Shown here: positions 7,455 through 13,950 of the stretch, piece after piece | Layout: every line of letters begins with the position of its first letter | Numbering within the stretch: position 1 is the stretch's first letter | Assembly: GCA_013812065.1 (NCBI GenBank) | Contig: JACCUC010000138.1 | Coordinates: 1-15,664 of the forward strand | From: Thermoleophilaceae bacterium | Lineage (GTDB): Bacteria > Actinomycetota > Thermoleophilia > Solirubrobacterales > Thermoleophilaceae | Direction: 5' to 3' | Length of the DNA: 15,664 bases | The notes under the pieces: model-generated | What the model was told of the DNA's origin: nothing | Database searches by the model: none | What the model saw: the letters and a program-made list of their open reading frames with translations, nothing else | Program-made: the position numbers and the translations under genes

Positions 7455-7649
7455 ATGCGAGCAATCGAGTGTCCCTGCGGGCACCACCTCGAAGCGGAGA
7501 CCGACGACGGGCTGTTTCGCCAGGCGCGCGAGCACGTCGACCGGGACCATCCGGAGATGGTGCGAAGCGACCACGAAATCCGCGCCCGCGTCGCCGCCGA
7601 CGCCTACGACCTCTTCCTGCGTAATCCGCGACTGGAGGCAACGGCATGA
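7455..7649 (+). CDS. Small DUF1059-family protein with CxC and His motif
   Basis: A 64-residue protein beginning MRAIECPCGHHLEAETDDGL, then QAREHVDRDHPEM. The CPCG near the N-terminus, the di-His that follows and the HVDRDH pattern match DUF1059, a family of small uncharacterised soluble proteins. Cys6, Cys8 and the paired histidines look capable of binding a metal, metalloid or chalcogen, but this is inference. The start is secure: AGAAGGAG lies 5 nt before the ATG. The stop overlaps the methyltransferase start as ATGA, so the two are co-translated and probably functionally linked; a carrier or donor role toward that enzyme is an attractive hypothesis. Divergently transcribed from the LysR gene. 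Confidence 0.75.
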   Translation: MRAIECPCGHHLEAETDDGLFRQAREHVDRDHPEMVRSDHEIRARVAADAYDLFLRNPRLEATA

Positions 7650-8467
7650 CCCCACACGAGGCAACTATCGCCCGGATGGGCGGAGCGACGCGTGAGATTC
7701 CGGTCGACGTCGATGTCCTGCGCGAGGAGATCGAGAAAACCTACACCGACGTCTCGACCGAGCCCGAGCGGGAGTTCATCTTCCCGACCGGCCGGGACTG
7801 GGCGGAGGAGCTCGGCTATCCGGTCGAGGTGGCGAACGTCCCCGAGGCCTCGGTCCAGAGCTTCGCCGGCGTCGCCAACCATTTCCTCCTCGGGCGGATC
7901 GAGCCGGCCGCCACGGTGCTCGACCTTGGCTGCGGCGCGGGCACCGACCTCCTCATCGCCGCCCAGATGGTCGGCCCCGCTGGCCGAGCGATCGGCATCG
8001 ACATGACCGCGTCGATGCTGGAGCAGGCGCGGAAGACCGCAGAGGGGATGGGGCTCGCCAACGTCGAGCTCCACGAGGGCCTGATCGAGTCGCTGCCGCT
8101 CGACGACGAGGCGGTGGACGTCGTGATCTCGAACGGGGTGATCGATTTGGTGCCGGACAAGGAGGCGGTGTTCTCCGAGATCGACCGCGTACTGCGTCCC
8201 GGCGGCCGGCTGCAGATCGCCGACGTCGTCATCCACAAGGAGGTGTCGGAGGACGCGCGCAAGCGCATCGATCTCTGGACCGGGTGAATCGCCGGAGCTC
8301 TCCTGGAGGGAGAGCACGCGCGCCAGTTGGTGCAGCGAGGCTACCTCGACATCGAGCAGGGCGAGCTGGTCGACACCTATGCCCGCTCGGCGTTCGAGGA
8401 CACGAGGCGCAAGGCGGAGAAGTTCGGGGCGATGGGCTCGACGCTCAGGGCGACCAAGCCGAACTGA
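7646..8467 (+). CDS. ArsM-like SAM-dependent methyltransferase, candidate selenoprotein (in-frame TGA = Sec214)
   Basis: Starts at the ATGA overlap with the DUF1059 gene. SAM motif I is VLDLGCGAGTD (residues 91-101), the strand-2 acid is in GIDMT (D119), and RVLRPGGRLQIADVV is motif III. The order resembles ArsM arsenite methyltransferases: DVVISNGVIDLVPDKEAV aligns with the ArsM SNCVINLSPDK block, and DLWTG-TGA-IAGALLEGEH aligns with ArsM's 'tGCIaGA' block. The TGA at 8285-8287 replaces that conserved, catalytically important Cys. Translation beyond it stays on-family for 59 codons and ends EKFGAMGSTLRATKPN at a normal length of about 273 residues. At the other arsenic-ligand position the protein has Gly164, not Cys, so Sec214 would be the only chalcogen ligand of the pair. 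If TGA is a plain stop, the product is a 213-residue truncation. Substrate unknown (arsenic, selenium or sulfur acceptor). Confidence 0.75.
8288..8317 (+). promoter_or_regulatory. Candidate bacterial SECIS hairpin
   Basis: Directly after the in-frame TGA, GCTCTCC (8297-8303) pairs perfectly with GGAGAGC (8309-8315) around the 5-nt loop TGGAG (8304-8308); G8295-C8317 can extend it across one mismatch. Bacterial SECIS elements lie inside the coding sequence, with a short upper stem, a small apical loop carrying G in its first two positions, and the loop roughly 16-37 nt beyond the UGA. Here the loop starts 16 nt past the TGA and its second base is G. The fdhF loop GU and bulged U are not reproduced, though SECIS sequence varies widely between lineages. 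Confidence 0.55.
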
Positions 8468-8581
8468 CCCATTTGAGAGGAGGGAGACGGAGGTCAAGCA
8501 ACAGCGGCCTCTCGACGAGCGCGGGCTCGTGGCCAAAGCGAGGTTCGTCGGTGCGACGCCGCTCTGGACGTGGGCGGTCAG

Positions 8582-8698
8582 CGAAATCGCGAACGGCTCC
8601 GCGAGCTCGGTGATCGTGGCGCTGCCGCGACCGAGCCGCTCGAGGATGCCCCCACGCACAGGGTTCGCGAGCGGCGCGAAGGTGTAGTCGAGATGATG
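8582..8698 (-). pseudogene. ArsR-family helix-turn-helix remnant
   Basis: In the 324-bp gap 8468-8791 the minus strand reads HHLDYTFAPLANPVRGGILE, then RLGRGSATITELAEPFAIS, which is the N-terminal half of an ArsR-type winged helix (typical: 'ladptRraILerLarGpatvsELaepf.mS'). The frame stays open both ways, but after FAIS the recognition helix and wing ('skHLrvLeeaGLv') are not present, and I see no sensible start upstream (the frame reads IPEALIGTLWFTLNFAVQRK). It is best called a broken fragment. ArsR regulators often sit next to arsenic or methyltransferase genes, so this may be the old regulator of the convergent ArsM-like gene. The rest of the gap holds nothing recognisable. Confidence 0.55.
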
Positions 8699-8791
8699 CT
8701 TACGCTGAACCGCGAAGTTCAGTGTAAACCAGAGAGTCCCGATGAGCGCCTCCGGGATCGCGTACGCGTGAGGAGCGAGGGCCGCGCGCCC

Positions 8792-9976
8792 TCACACGTC
8801 CGCCTCAGCGGCAGCCTTCGACAGCGGCGAGGGGAACCTCGCCAGCACCCGCGTCCCATCCAGCCACTCCGTCAAGCGCCCTGCCTCGTGCTCGAGGGCG
8901 CGCAGCCCTTCCGCGCCGACGTCCTCGAGCAGCGCCAGGACGACCTCGCCGGTCTCGCTCTGGCGCCAGCCGCCCACGATCCGCCCGTCCCACCATGCGG
9001 TCGATCCGGCGTTGCCGTTCGCATCGAACAACTGCTCCCGGTGCGCGCCGAGGTACCAGTCGCGCTCGGCCCAGCCCATGGTGGTCGGATCGAGCGACGG
9101 CAGGAGCGCCGCCCACGGCTCGACCGGATCACTCGGCTCGAGGTCGTCGGGCAGCAGGTATCCGGTTTGCCCATCGAAATCGACCTCGACCGCCCCGAGG
9201 TCGCCGAGCGCCCTGCGCACGGCCCCGCCGGTCGAGCCGAGCCACCACTTGATGTCGGCCGCCGTACCGGGCCCGAACACGCGCAGCCACCGCTCGACCA
9301 GTCTCGCTACGCCGTCGGCCTGCGGGCGCGGGACGACCTCTTCTCCCAGCCAGGACGCCATGGTGGCCCACCGGGGCCGTGACGTGGTCCACGCGCCGTC
9401 ATTCGAGGCCCGCACGATCTGGCCGGCCGCGGACAGGGTGGTCAACACTCGGGGGCCGACCGGCGCCTGCCCACCCCAGGACTTTCCTTCCCCGTAGGCG
9501 ATCGACCCCTCGAGCAGGGGGATCTCCTCGCGCAGCTGCGACGACGTCGCCTGACGCCCGTCGGACAGCAAGGCCAGCACCTGCTCCGAGGCCTCGGAGA
9601 GCCAGCGCTCACCGTCGCGGTGAAGCTCCGCCTTCTCGACGTCGCGGATGAGCCTGCGCCGCTCGGCGTCGGCGACTCGGTCGCTGGCCCCCGCCTTGGC
9701 GACGCCCAAGGCCTCGCGCGGGAAGACGAACAGGGTGCGGCGCATCGCCAGGTGCTTGACCAGCGAGCGCTCGACGTACAGGGCATGCTCGAGATCGGCC
9801 ACCTCCATGCCCTCGACGCGCGCCCAGGCGGACAGGTAGACCGTTGCGGGATCGGTCCCGTGCAGGCAGACCATGCTCCTGGTCGCGTCCACGACGTCAC
9901 TCGCCCGATGGCCCGGCGCCAGGCGGTGACGAAGGGCCAGCCGGGCTCGGCGATCCGCGATCTCAACCTTGAGCAC
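8792..9976 (-). CDS. Winged helix DNA-binding domain protein (AlkX/YcaQ-like, PF06224 type)
   Basis: A 394-residue member of the winged-helix family that includes the alkylpurine and interstrand-crosslink DNA glycosylases YcaQ/AlkX and many actinobacterial paralogues. Seen in order: the N-terminal ARLALRHRLAPGHRASDVVD with VCLHGTDPATVYLSAWAR, then MRRTLFVFPREALG, then winged-helix segments with FGPGTAADIKWWLG, then the hallmark LLPSLDPTTMGWAERDWYLG, and WWDGRIVGGWRQ near the end. Whether this paralogue excises bases or only binds DNA cannot be told; the catalytic QxD/QxQ motif of YcaQ is not evident. The start is a GTG at 9976 without a strong ribosome binding site. It follows the decayed acetyltransferase after 43 bp on the same strand. 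Confidence 0.8.
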   Translation of the reverse strand: MLKVEIADRRARLALRHRLAPGHRASDVVDATRSMVCLHGTDPATVYLSAWARVEGMEVADLEHALYVERSLVKHLAMRRTLFVFPREALGVAKAGASDRVADAERRRLIRDVEKAELHRDGERWLSEASEQVLALLSDGRQATSSQLREEIPLLEGSIAYGEGKSWGGQAPVGPRVLTTLSAAGQIVRASNDGAWTTSRPRWATMASWLGEEVVPRPQADGVARLVERWLRVFGPGTAADIKWWLGSTGGAVRRALGDLGAVEVDFDGQTGYLLPDDLEPSDPVEPWAALLPSLDPTTMGWAERDWYLGAHREQLFDANGNAGSTAWWDGRIVGGWRQSETGEVVLALLEDVGAEGLRALEHEAGRLTEWLDGTRVLARFPSPLSKAAAEADV

Positions 9977-10019
9977 ACGGGGATCCTGCCAGGGCTCCCC
10001 TCACGGTCGGTGGTCAGCG

Positions 10020-10544
10020 TCACCAGAGGTCGCCGTCGCGCCAGTCGCAGGTCAGCTCACCGGACAGGTCCAGCGGAACCGCCGCCGGAAGGACGTACGC
10101 AGCCCATGGCTGGTACTTGTGGCAGGGGGCGACCTCGGCGCTCACACCGACCGGCATCACGCCTACCGAGGAGGAGATCTAGAAGTCCGCGGCCTCGTCG
10201 GTGGCGCCCAGCGCGCCCAGCTCGTACGCCCCGCGCACCACCCGCTCGAGCGCCTCCATCATGGCCGCACCGAACCCGCGCCGGCGCCGATCCGCGCGCA
10301 CACCGACGCCCTCGACATAGCCCGCGCGCAGCGCCCGCCCGCCGTGCAGGAGTCGCCGCTGGACCACGGATGCGTGTCCGACCACCTCTTCTCCCTCCCA
10401 CACGAGGGCATGGACCCCGCCCAGGGCGTGCTCCCAGTCGTGGTTGCTCATGTCTCCTTCGAAGACCGCGTCGAGAAGGATGCGTGCGGCGTTGAGCGTT
10501 GCGGCATCCAACTCGGCGGTGTGCGCGGTATGGACCTCGATCAC
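10020..10544 (-). pseudogene. Aminoglycoside 2'-N-acetyltransferase-like (AAC(2')) GNAT, internally disrupted
   Basis: From a GTG at 10544 (AGGATGGGG just upstream) the protein reads like AAC(2') enzymes: VHTAHTAELDAATLNAARIL, NHDWEHALGGVHALVW, VVQRRLLHGGRALRAGYVEG and the acetyl-CoA loop VRADRRRRGFGAAM, as far as GALGATDEAADF. It then meets TAG (10179-10181). The expected continuation ('YaArGWr.W.Gpts...') is absent. About 29 codons of unrelated sequence follow, after which the same frame returns to the family C-terminus (VLPAAVPLDLSGELTCDWRD, GDLW) and stops at 10020. The total of 174 codons is near full length, so the interior was replaced or scrambled rather than deleted. As written, the product is 121 residues without the C-terminal part of the GNAT fold. 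An ATG at 10583 is an alternative start. It lies 58 bp after selD. Confidence 0.72.
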
Positions 10545-10602
10545 GCGTCCCCATCCTCGCAACGAGCACCCGTCGGGAGGCACCGAGCCGCTGGGACGGC
10601 GT

Positions 10603-11637
10603 CTACGGCGTGACCCGCAACACCGCCTCGCCGGTGACCTCGCCGATCACAGCAGCGACCTCTTCCCGCGCCGCGAGCTCGTCCACGAGCGCATCGACCC
10701 GCTCCGGCGCCACGGCGATCAACAGCCCGCCGCTCGTCTGCGGGTCGTACAACGGCAGTAGCTCCTCCGCGCCGACCCCATCGGCGACCACGTCGCCTTC
10801 CCGATGCTCTCGATTGGCGGCGAGGCCGGCCGCGTAGCAACCGTCGGCGGCGAGCTCCTGGGCCCCCTTCCAGACCGGCACCGCCCCCCGGCGGATCACC
10901 GCCCCGAGGCCCGCAGCGAGCAACATCTCGCCGGCGTGGCCGAGCAGCCCGTAGCCCGTCACGTCGGTGGCCGCGGAGGGACCTACCGCCCGCATGGCGT
11001 CGCGGGCACCGCGGTTGAGTCGCGTCGCCGCGCTCACCGCCTCCTCGATCTCCTCCTCGCCGACGAGCTCGCGCTTGAGCGCGGTGACGAGGATGCCGAG
11101 CCCGAGCGGCTTGGTGAGGACGAGCGCATCGCCCGGGCGGGCGCCGCGGTTGCGCACGATCCGGTCCGTTTCGACGAAGCCGGTGACCGCGACCCCGTAC
11201 TTGGGCACGTCGTCCTGGACCGAGTGCCCGCCGAGCAGGCGCGCTCCCGCCTCCTCGAGCTTCGACCCGCCGCCCGCGAGGATCTCGCGCAGCACCTCGG
11301 GGTCGAGCTCGCACGGAAAGGCGACCAGGTTGAGCGCGGTCAGGGGCTCCCCGCCCATCGCGTAGATGTCCGAGAGGGCGTTGGCGGCGGCGACCTGGCC
11401 GAAGCGGTAGGGATCGTCGACGATCGGGGTGAAGAAGTCGACCGATTGCAGCAGCAGCCCGCTTCCGAAAGCGATGTAGCCGGCGTCGTCGTGGCTCTCC
11501 ATGCCGCTGGCGAAGCCGTCGGCGTCGGCGGGGGCGAAGCCGCTCAGGACCCGCTCGAGGTAGTCCGGGGTGAACTTCGAAGCACAGCCCGCCTTCTGGG
11601 TGAGCTGGGTTAGGCGGACTCGGGTGTCTTGCGGCAT
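10603..11637 (-). CDS. selD: Selenide, water dikinase (selenophosphate synthetase)
   Basis: SelD uses ATP and selenide to make selenophosphate, the selenium donor for selenocysteine tRNA (SelA), 2-selenouridine (SelU/YbbB) and labile-selenium molybdenum hydroxylases. This 344-residue protein has the glycine-rich N-terminal motif KAGCASK with the catalytic Cys18 and Lys21 (E. coli Cys17/Lys20), then SVDFFTPIVDDPYRFGQVAA, NALSDIYAMGG, GGHSVQDD, KYGVAVTG, TKPLGLGIL, ATDVTGYGLLGHA and DPQTSGGLL, all classic for the PurM-like ATP-binding fold. Its own active site uses Cys, not Sec. The ATG is the only usable start; no Shine-Dalgarno precedes it, and instead complementary helices occupy the leader. 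No selA, selB or selC is in the window. It shows that the organism uses selenium, which bears directly on the in-frame TGA 2.1 kb away. Confidence 0.95.
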   Translation of the reverse strand: MPQDTRVRLTQLTQKAGCASKFTPDYLERVLSGFAPADADGFASGMESHDDAGYIAFGSGLLLQSVDFFTPIVDDPYRFGQVAAANALSDIYAMGGEPLTALNLVAFPCELDPEVLREILAGGGSKLEEAGARLLGGHSVQDDVPKYGVAVTGFVETDRIVRNRGARPGDALVLTKPLGLGILVTALKRELVGEEEIEEAVSAATRLNRGARDAMRAVGPSAATDVTGYGLLGHAGEMLLAAGLGAVIRRGAVPVWKGAQELAADGCYAAGLAANREHREGDVVADGVGAEELLPLYDPQTSGGLLIAVAPERVDALVDELAAREEVAAVIGEVTGEAVLRVTP

Positions 11638-11641
11638 GTGA

Positions 11642-11686
11642 GCCGAGGATAGCCGGCGGCTGAACCCCTCGGCGACCGCGCCGGCT
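11642..11686 (-). promoter_or_regulatory. selD 5' leader with two interleaved complementary helices
   Basis: On the transcript strand, AGCCGGCG (11686-11679) pairs perfectly with CGCCGGCT (11658-11651), and GCCGAGG (11673-11667) pairs perfectly with CCTCGGC (11648-11642). The pairs are interleaved, so they form either a pseudoknot or two mutually exclusive hairpins. The last strand ends 4 nt before the selD ATG, where a ribosome would bind. The 2-nt linker between the third and fourth strands makes a classical pseudoknot strained, so alternative folding is more likely. High GC makes chance pairing possible. Confidence 0.35.
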
Positions 11687-11766
11687 GGCCGAAGCCCTCG
11701 CCCGAGAGCCCGACGATCGGCCGCAGCAACGCGACCGCGAGGCGGCCCGCCCCCCGAGATCGCGGC

Positions 11767-11982
11767 CTACTCGCTCGACTCGTACTTGAACGAGATGGAC
11801 ATGCGCACGCGGTAGTTGGTGATTGCGCCGTTCTCGATCGTCACGTCCTGGCGCAGGACCTCGCCGATGCGCAGGTCGCGCACGCTCTTGGCGGCGGTCT
11901 CGACCGCGACGCGTGCCGCCGCATCCCAGGACTCGTCGCTGACTCCGACCACCTCTGTGACGCGGTAGACGCTCTCGGCCAT
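11767..11982 (-). CDS. Dodecin family flavin/CoA-binding protein
   Basis: A 71-residue protein, MAESVYRVTEVVGVSDESWD through SVRDLRIGEVLRQDVTIENG to ITNYRVRMSISFKYESSE, matching dodecin in length and in its beta-alpha-beta-beta pattern. Dodecins form hollow dodecamers that store or buffer flavins and related cofactors in the cytoplasm. The aromatic flavin-stacking residue found in haloarchaeal and mycobacterial dodecins just before the 'EV' of strand 2 is not seen here (RIGEV), so ligand preference may differ, as in other Trp-less dodecins. A purine-rich GAGAGGAGAGAGG precedes the ATG as ribosome binding site. It lies 129 bp upstream of selD on the same strand and could share its transcript, though the leader structures there suggest separate control. 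Confidence 0.88.
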   Translation of the reverse strand: MAESVYRVTEVVGVSDESWDAAARVAVETAAKSVRDLRIGEVLRQDVTIENGAITNYRVRMSISFKYESSE

Positions 11983-12073
11983 GCCTCTCTCCTCTCGCTC
12001 TGAAACCGTACGAGCCGCACTCTGCCACTACGAGGGCGCGCGTGCGGTGCGGCCGGGGCGGACGTGCCGGAGG

Positions 12074-13285
12074 TCAGCTGAGCGCGCCTTCCCGCCGGCG
12101 GCGCCTCAGAGTGGAAAAGGTGAGCCAGGTGACGCCGGCCACGAGCACGAGAGGTATCGCCACTCCGAGCCCGCGCACGAGGAGGTTGAGCGCACCGAGC
12201 AAGGTGCCCAGCGCATCGTCCAGCGCCTCGCCGGTGCTGCTCCCCGCGCCGCCGGCGCCACCGTCTGCGCCCTCGTCGGTCAGCATGACCGACACCCGGG
12301 CGTAGTCCGTGCGCTCCTCGAGCGCCTGCAGCTCGCCCCGCAGGCCGCGGATCTCGCCCGACACGAGGTCGAGTTGAGCGCGGAGCGCGCGCGCCTCGCG
12401 GTCGGTGTCGGCGCGCTCGAGCCGCCGCAGCAGGCCACGACGCTCCGCGCGCGCACCGTCGAGACGATCGTCGGTCGTGGCGACCGACTCGGTCAGGTCG
12501 TCGCCGGTCTGGCTCTGAGCGCGCACCGTGCCGAGCGCGGCGAGGTCGGAGAGGGTGGCGCGCAGCTCGTCGACCGGCACACGGAGGTCGAAGCTTCCGC
12601 CGGGCTGCTGGTCCTCCCCGGAAGAGATCGAGGATGTGACTACGAAGCCGCGGTGGCGGTCGGTGACGGCGACGACGCCGTCGGCCACCGCGTCGATCCG
12701 CTCCTCGGAGGCCGCGAGGGTGAGCGAGGCGGTGCGCTCGATCCGGCGCTCGGCCTCGCCGGGAGCGAAGCCGTCGCCGTCTGAGGGCATCGCGGTGTCA
12801 GGCGGGGTGGACCTGAGGCTGGGACCGGAGCTCCCGCCCTCCTCGGGAGCGATCATGGGCGCCGCTCCTCCGCCGCCGGCGCTTATCCCCTCGCCGCCGG
12901 TGCGCCCGCTCACCGTGGCGAGCAGGCCTCCGCCCACCGCGAGTGCGAGCAGAGCGACGGCGAAAGCCCCGAGCGCCCGCCGGTCGAGCCGGCCGATTCT
13001 CCCGCCGCGCCGGCGCGGAGCTCGCCCACCGCGAGATGCGGAAGCCGCCCCGTCAGCTCGCTTCGACGCGAAGCTCGCGCCGAGCTCCTGCTCGAGCTTC
13101 GCCTCGAACGCGGCGCTCGGTTCCGGGGCACCCGTCCGCAGGGTCAGCGCGAGCCGGCCGAGCTGGCGCTCGCGCTCGTCGTCGGCGTCGGCATCGGCAA
13201 GGCCGGAGTCGAGGGCGGCATCCACCGTGGCGAGGGTCTCGTCCGACCGGTCCTGCTCTGCACGGCGGCGGTCAGAGCTCTTCAT
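12074..13285 (-). CDS. DUF4349 membrane protein, putative anti-sigma factor
   Basis: A 403-residue protein with a charged cytoplasmic N-terminus (1-100), a transmembrane helix (about 104-125, LGAFAVALLALAVGGGLLAT), a Gly/Pro/Ser-rich linker, then a DUF4349 domain (about 180-390). The DUF4349 part includes ERRIERTASLTLAA, GGSFDLRVPVDELRATL and a long charged coiled coil (about 265-325, rich in Arg/Glu/Leu). A second transmembrane helix (about 372-393) and a basic tail RRRRR close it. The gene overlaps the end of the ECF sigma gene by 14 nt. That arrangement and the cytoplasmic N-terminal segment suggest it tethers and inhibits the sigma factor, with DUF4349 as an envelope sensor. No HxxxCxxC zinc anti-sigma motif is present, so the inhibitory mechanism is inference. 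Confidence 0.75.
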   Translation of the reverse strand: MKSSDRRRAEQDRSDETLATVDAALDSGLADADADDERERQLGRLALTLRTGAPEPSAAFEAKLEQELGASFASKRADGAASASRGGRAPRRRGGRIGRLDRRALGAFAVALLALAVGGGLLATVSGRTGGEGISAGGGGAAPMIAPEEGGSSGPSLRSTPPDTAMPSDGDGFAPGEAERRIERTASLTLAASEERIDAVADGVVAVTDRHRGFVVTSSISSGEDQQPGGSFDLRVPVDELRATLSDLAALGTVRAQSQTGDDLTESVATTDDRLDGARAERRGLLRRLERADTDREARALRAQLDLVSGEIRGLRGELQALEERTDYARVSVMLTDEGADGGAGGAGSSTGEALDDALGTLLGALNLLVRGLGVAIPLVLVAGVTWLTFSTLRRRRREGALS

Positions 13286-13814
13286 GGCAGGCCTCCCTCA
13301 GCTTCTCGATGGCTCGGTGCAGCCGCGTCCCCGCGCTCGACGGCGAGATGCCGAGCACCCGCGCGATCTCCACGTTCTGCAGGCTCCCGGCGAACTTGAG
13401 GGCGACGAGGTCGCGCTCGCGCGCGTCGAGCGTGGCGAGCGCCGCGCGCACGGCCGCCCGTCGTTCCTCGCCCTCGATCCCATCCTCCGGCCCCGCGCAC
13501 CAGGGGTCCTCGACGTCGGCCTCGAGCGCGGCGCGACGCTTGCGACGCCGCAACTCGTCGAGCGCCGCGTTGCGTGCGATCCCGAACAGCCACGCTTCGG
13601 CGCTTCCCCGGCGCGGACGGAAGCTGCTCCGCCTGCGGTAAGCGCGCTCGAAGGTCTGGGCGGTCACCTCCTCGGCGGCCGACGGGTCGCGCAGGAGCGA
13701 GGCGACGTAGGCGTAGATCCGCCGCGAGGTTCGGCGGTAGAGATCCTCGAAGCGCTCGGCGGACGACTCGTCGGCGGCGGCTCTGCGGAGCGGCTCCACG
13801 ATCGCCTCAGCCAT
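13272..13814 (-). CDS. ECF RNA polymerase sigma factor
   Basis: A 180-residue sigma-70 family protein of standard ECF length. Region 2 covers about residues 22-95 (RFEDLYRRTSRRIYAYVASL, then AEEVTAQTFERAYRRRSSF and AWLFGIARNAALDELRRRK). Region 4 covers about 120-177 (ARERDLVALKFAGSLQNVEI, then ARVLGISPSSAGTRLHRAIE). There is no C-terminal extension. The start is an ATG at 13814. The 3' end overlaps the DUF4349 gene, so sigma factor and probable membrane-bound regulator are made together. The 136-bp region upstream (13815-13950), shared with the divergent TIGR04255 gene, presumably holds both promoters, but I could not assign boxes. Confidence 0.9.
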   Translation of the reverse strand: MAEAIVEPLRRAAADESSAERFEDLYRRTSRRIYAYVASLLRDPSAAEEVTAQTFERAYRRRSSFRPRRGSAEAWLFGIARNAALDELRRRKRRAALEADVEDPWCAGPEDGIEGEERRAAVRAALATLDARERDLVALKFAGSLQNVEIARVLGISPSSAGTRLHRAIEKLREACHEEL

Positions 13815-13950
13815 ACACCCTTACTACGGCGAAGGCGAGCGTCCGTCACGCGCTGGGCCGCAGACGGCCGAACAGCCCGACCAAGCCCGGCGCGACTCCA
13901 ACGGTCGTAGACTCTCTTCCTCCGGTCAGGCCCGCCCTGGCGTAGACACC

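Noticed and set aside
7604..8659. A 351-codon minus-strand frame opposite the methyltransferase
   Set aside because: Only its first 30 codons or so look real (ArsR fragment); the rest mirrors the methyltransferase in GC-rich sequence and matches no family.
10179..10181. In-frame TAG in the AAC(2')-like gene as a recoded codon
   Set aside because: Unlike the TGA case, the codons after it do not continue the family, so read-through would not yield a normal enzyme.
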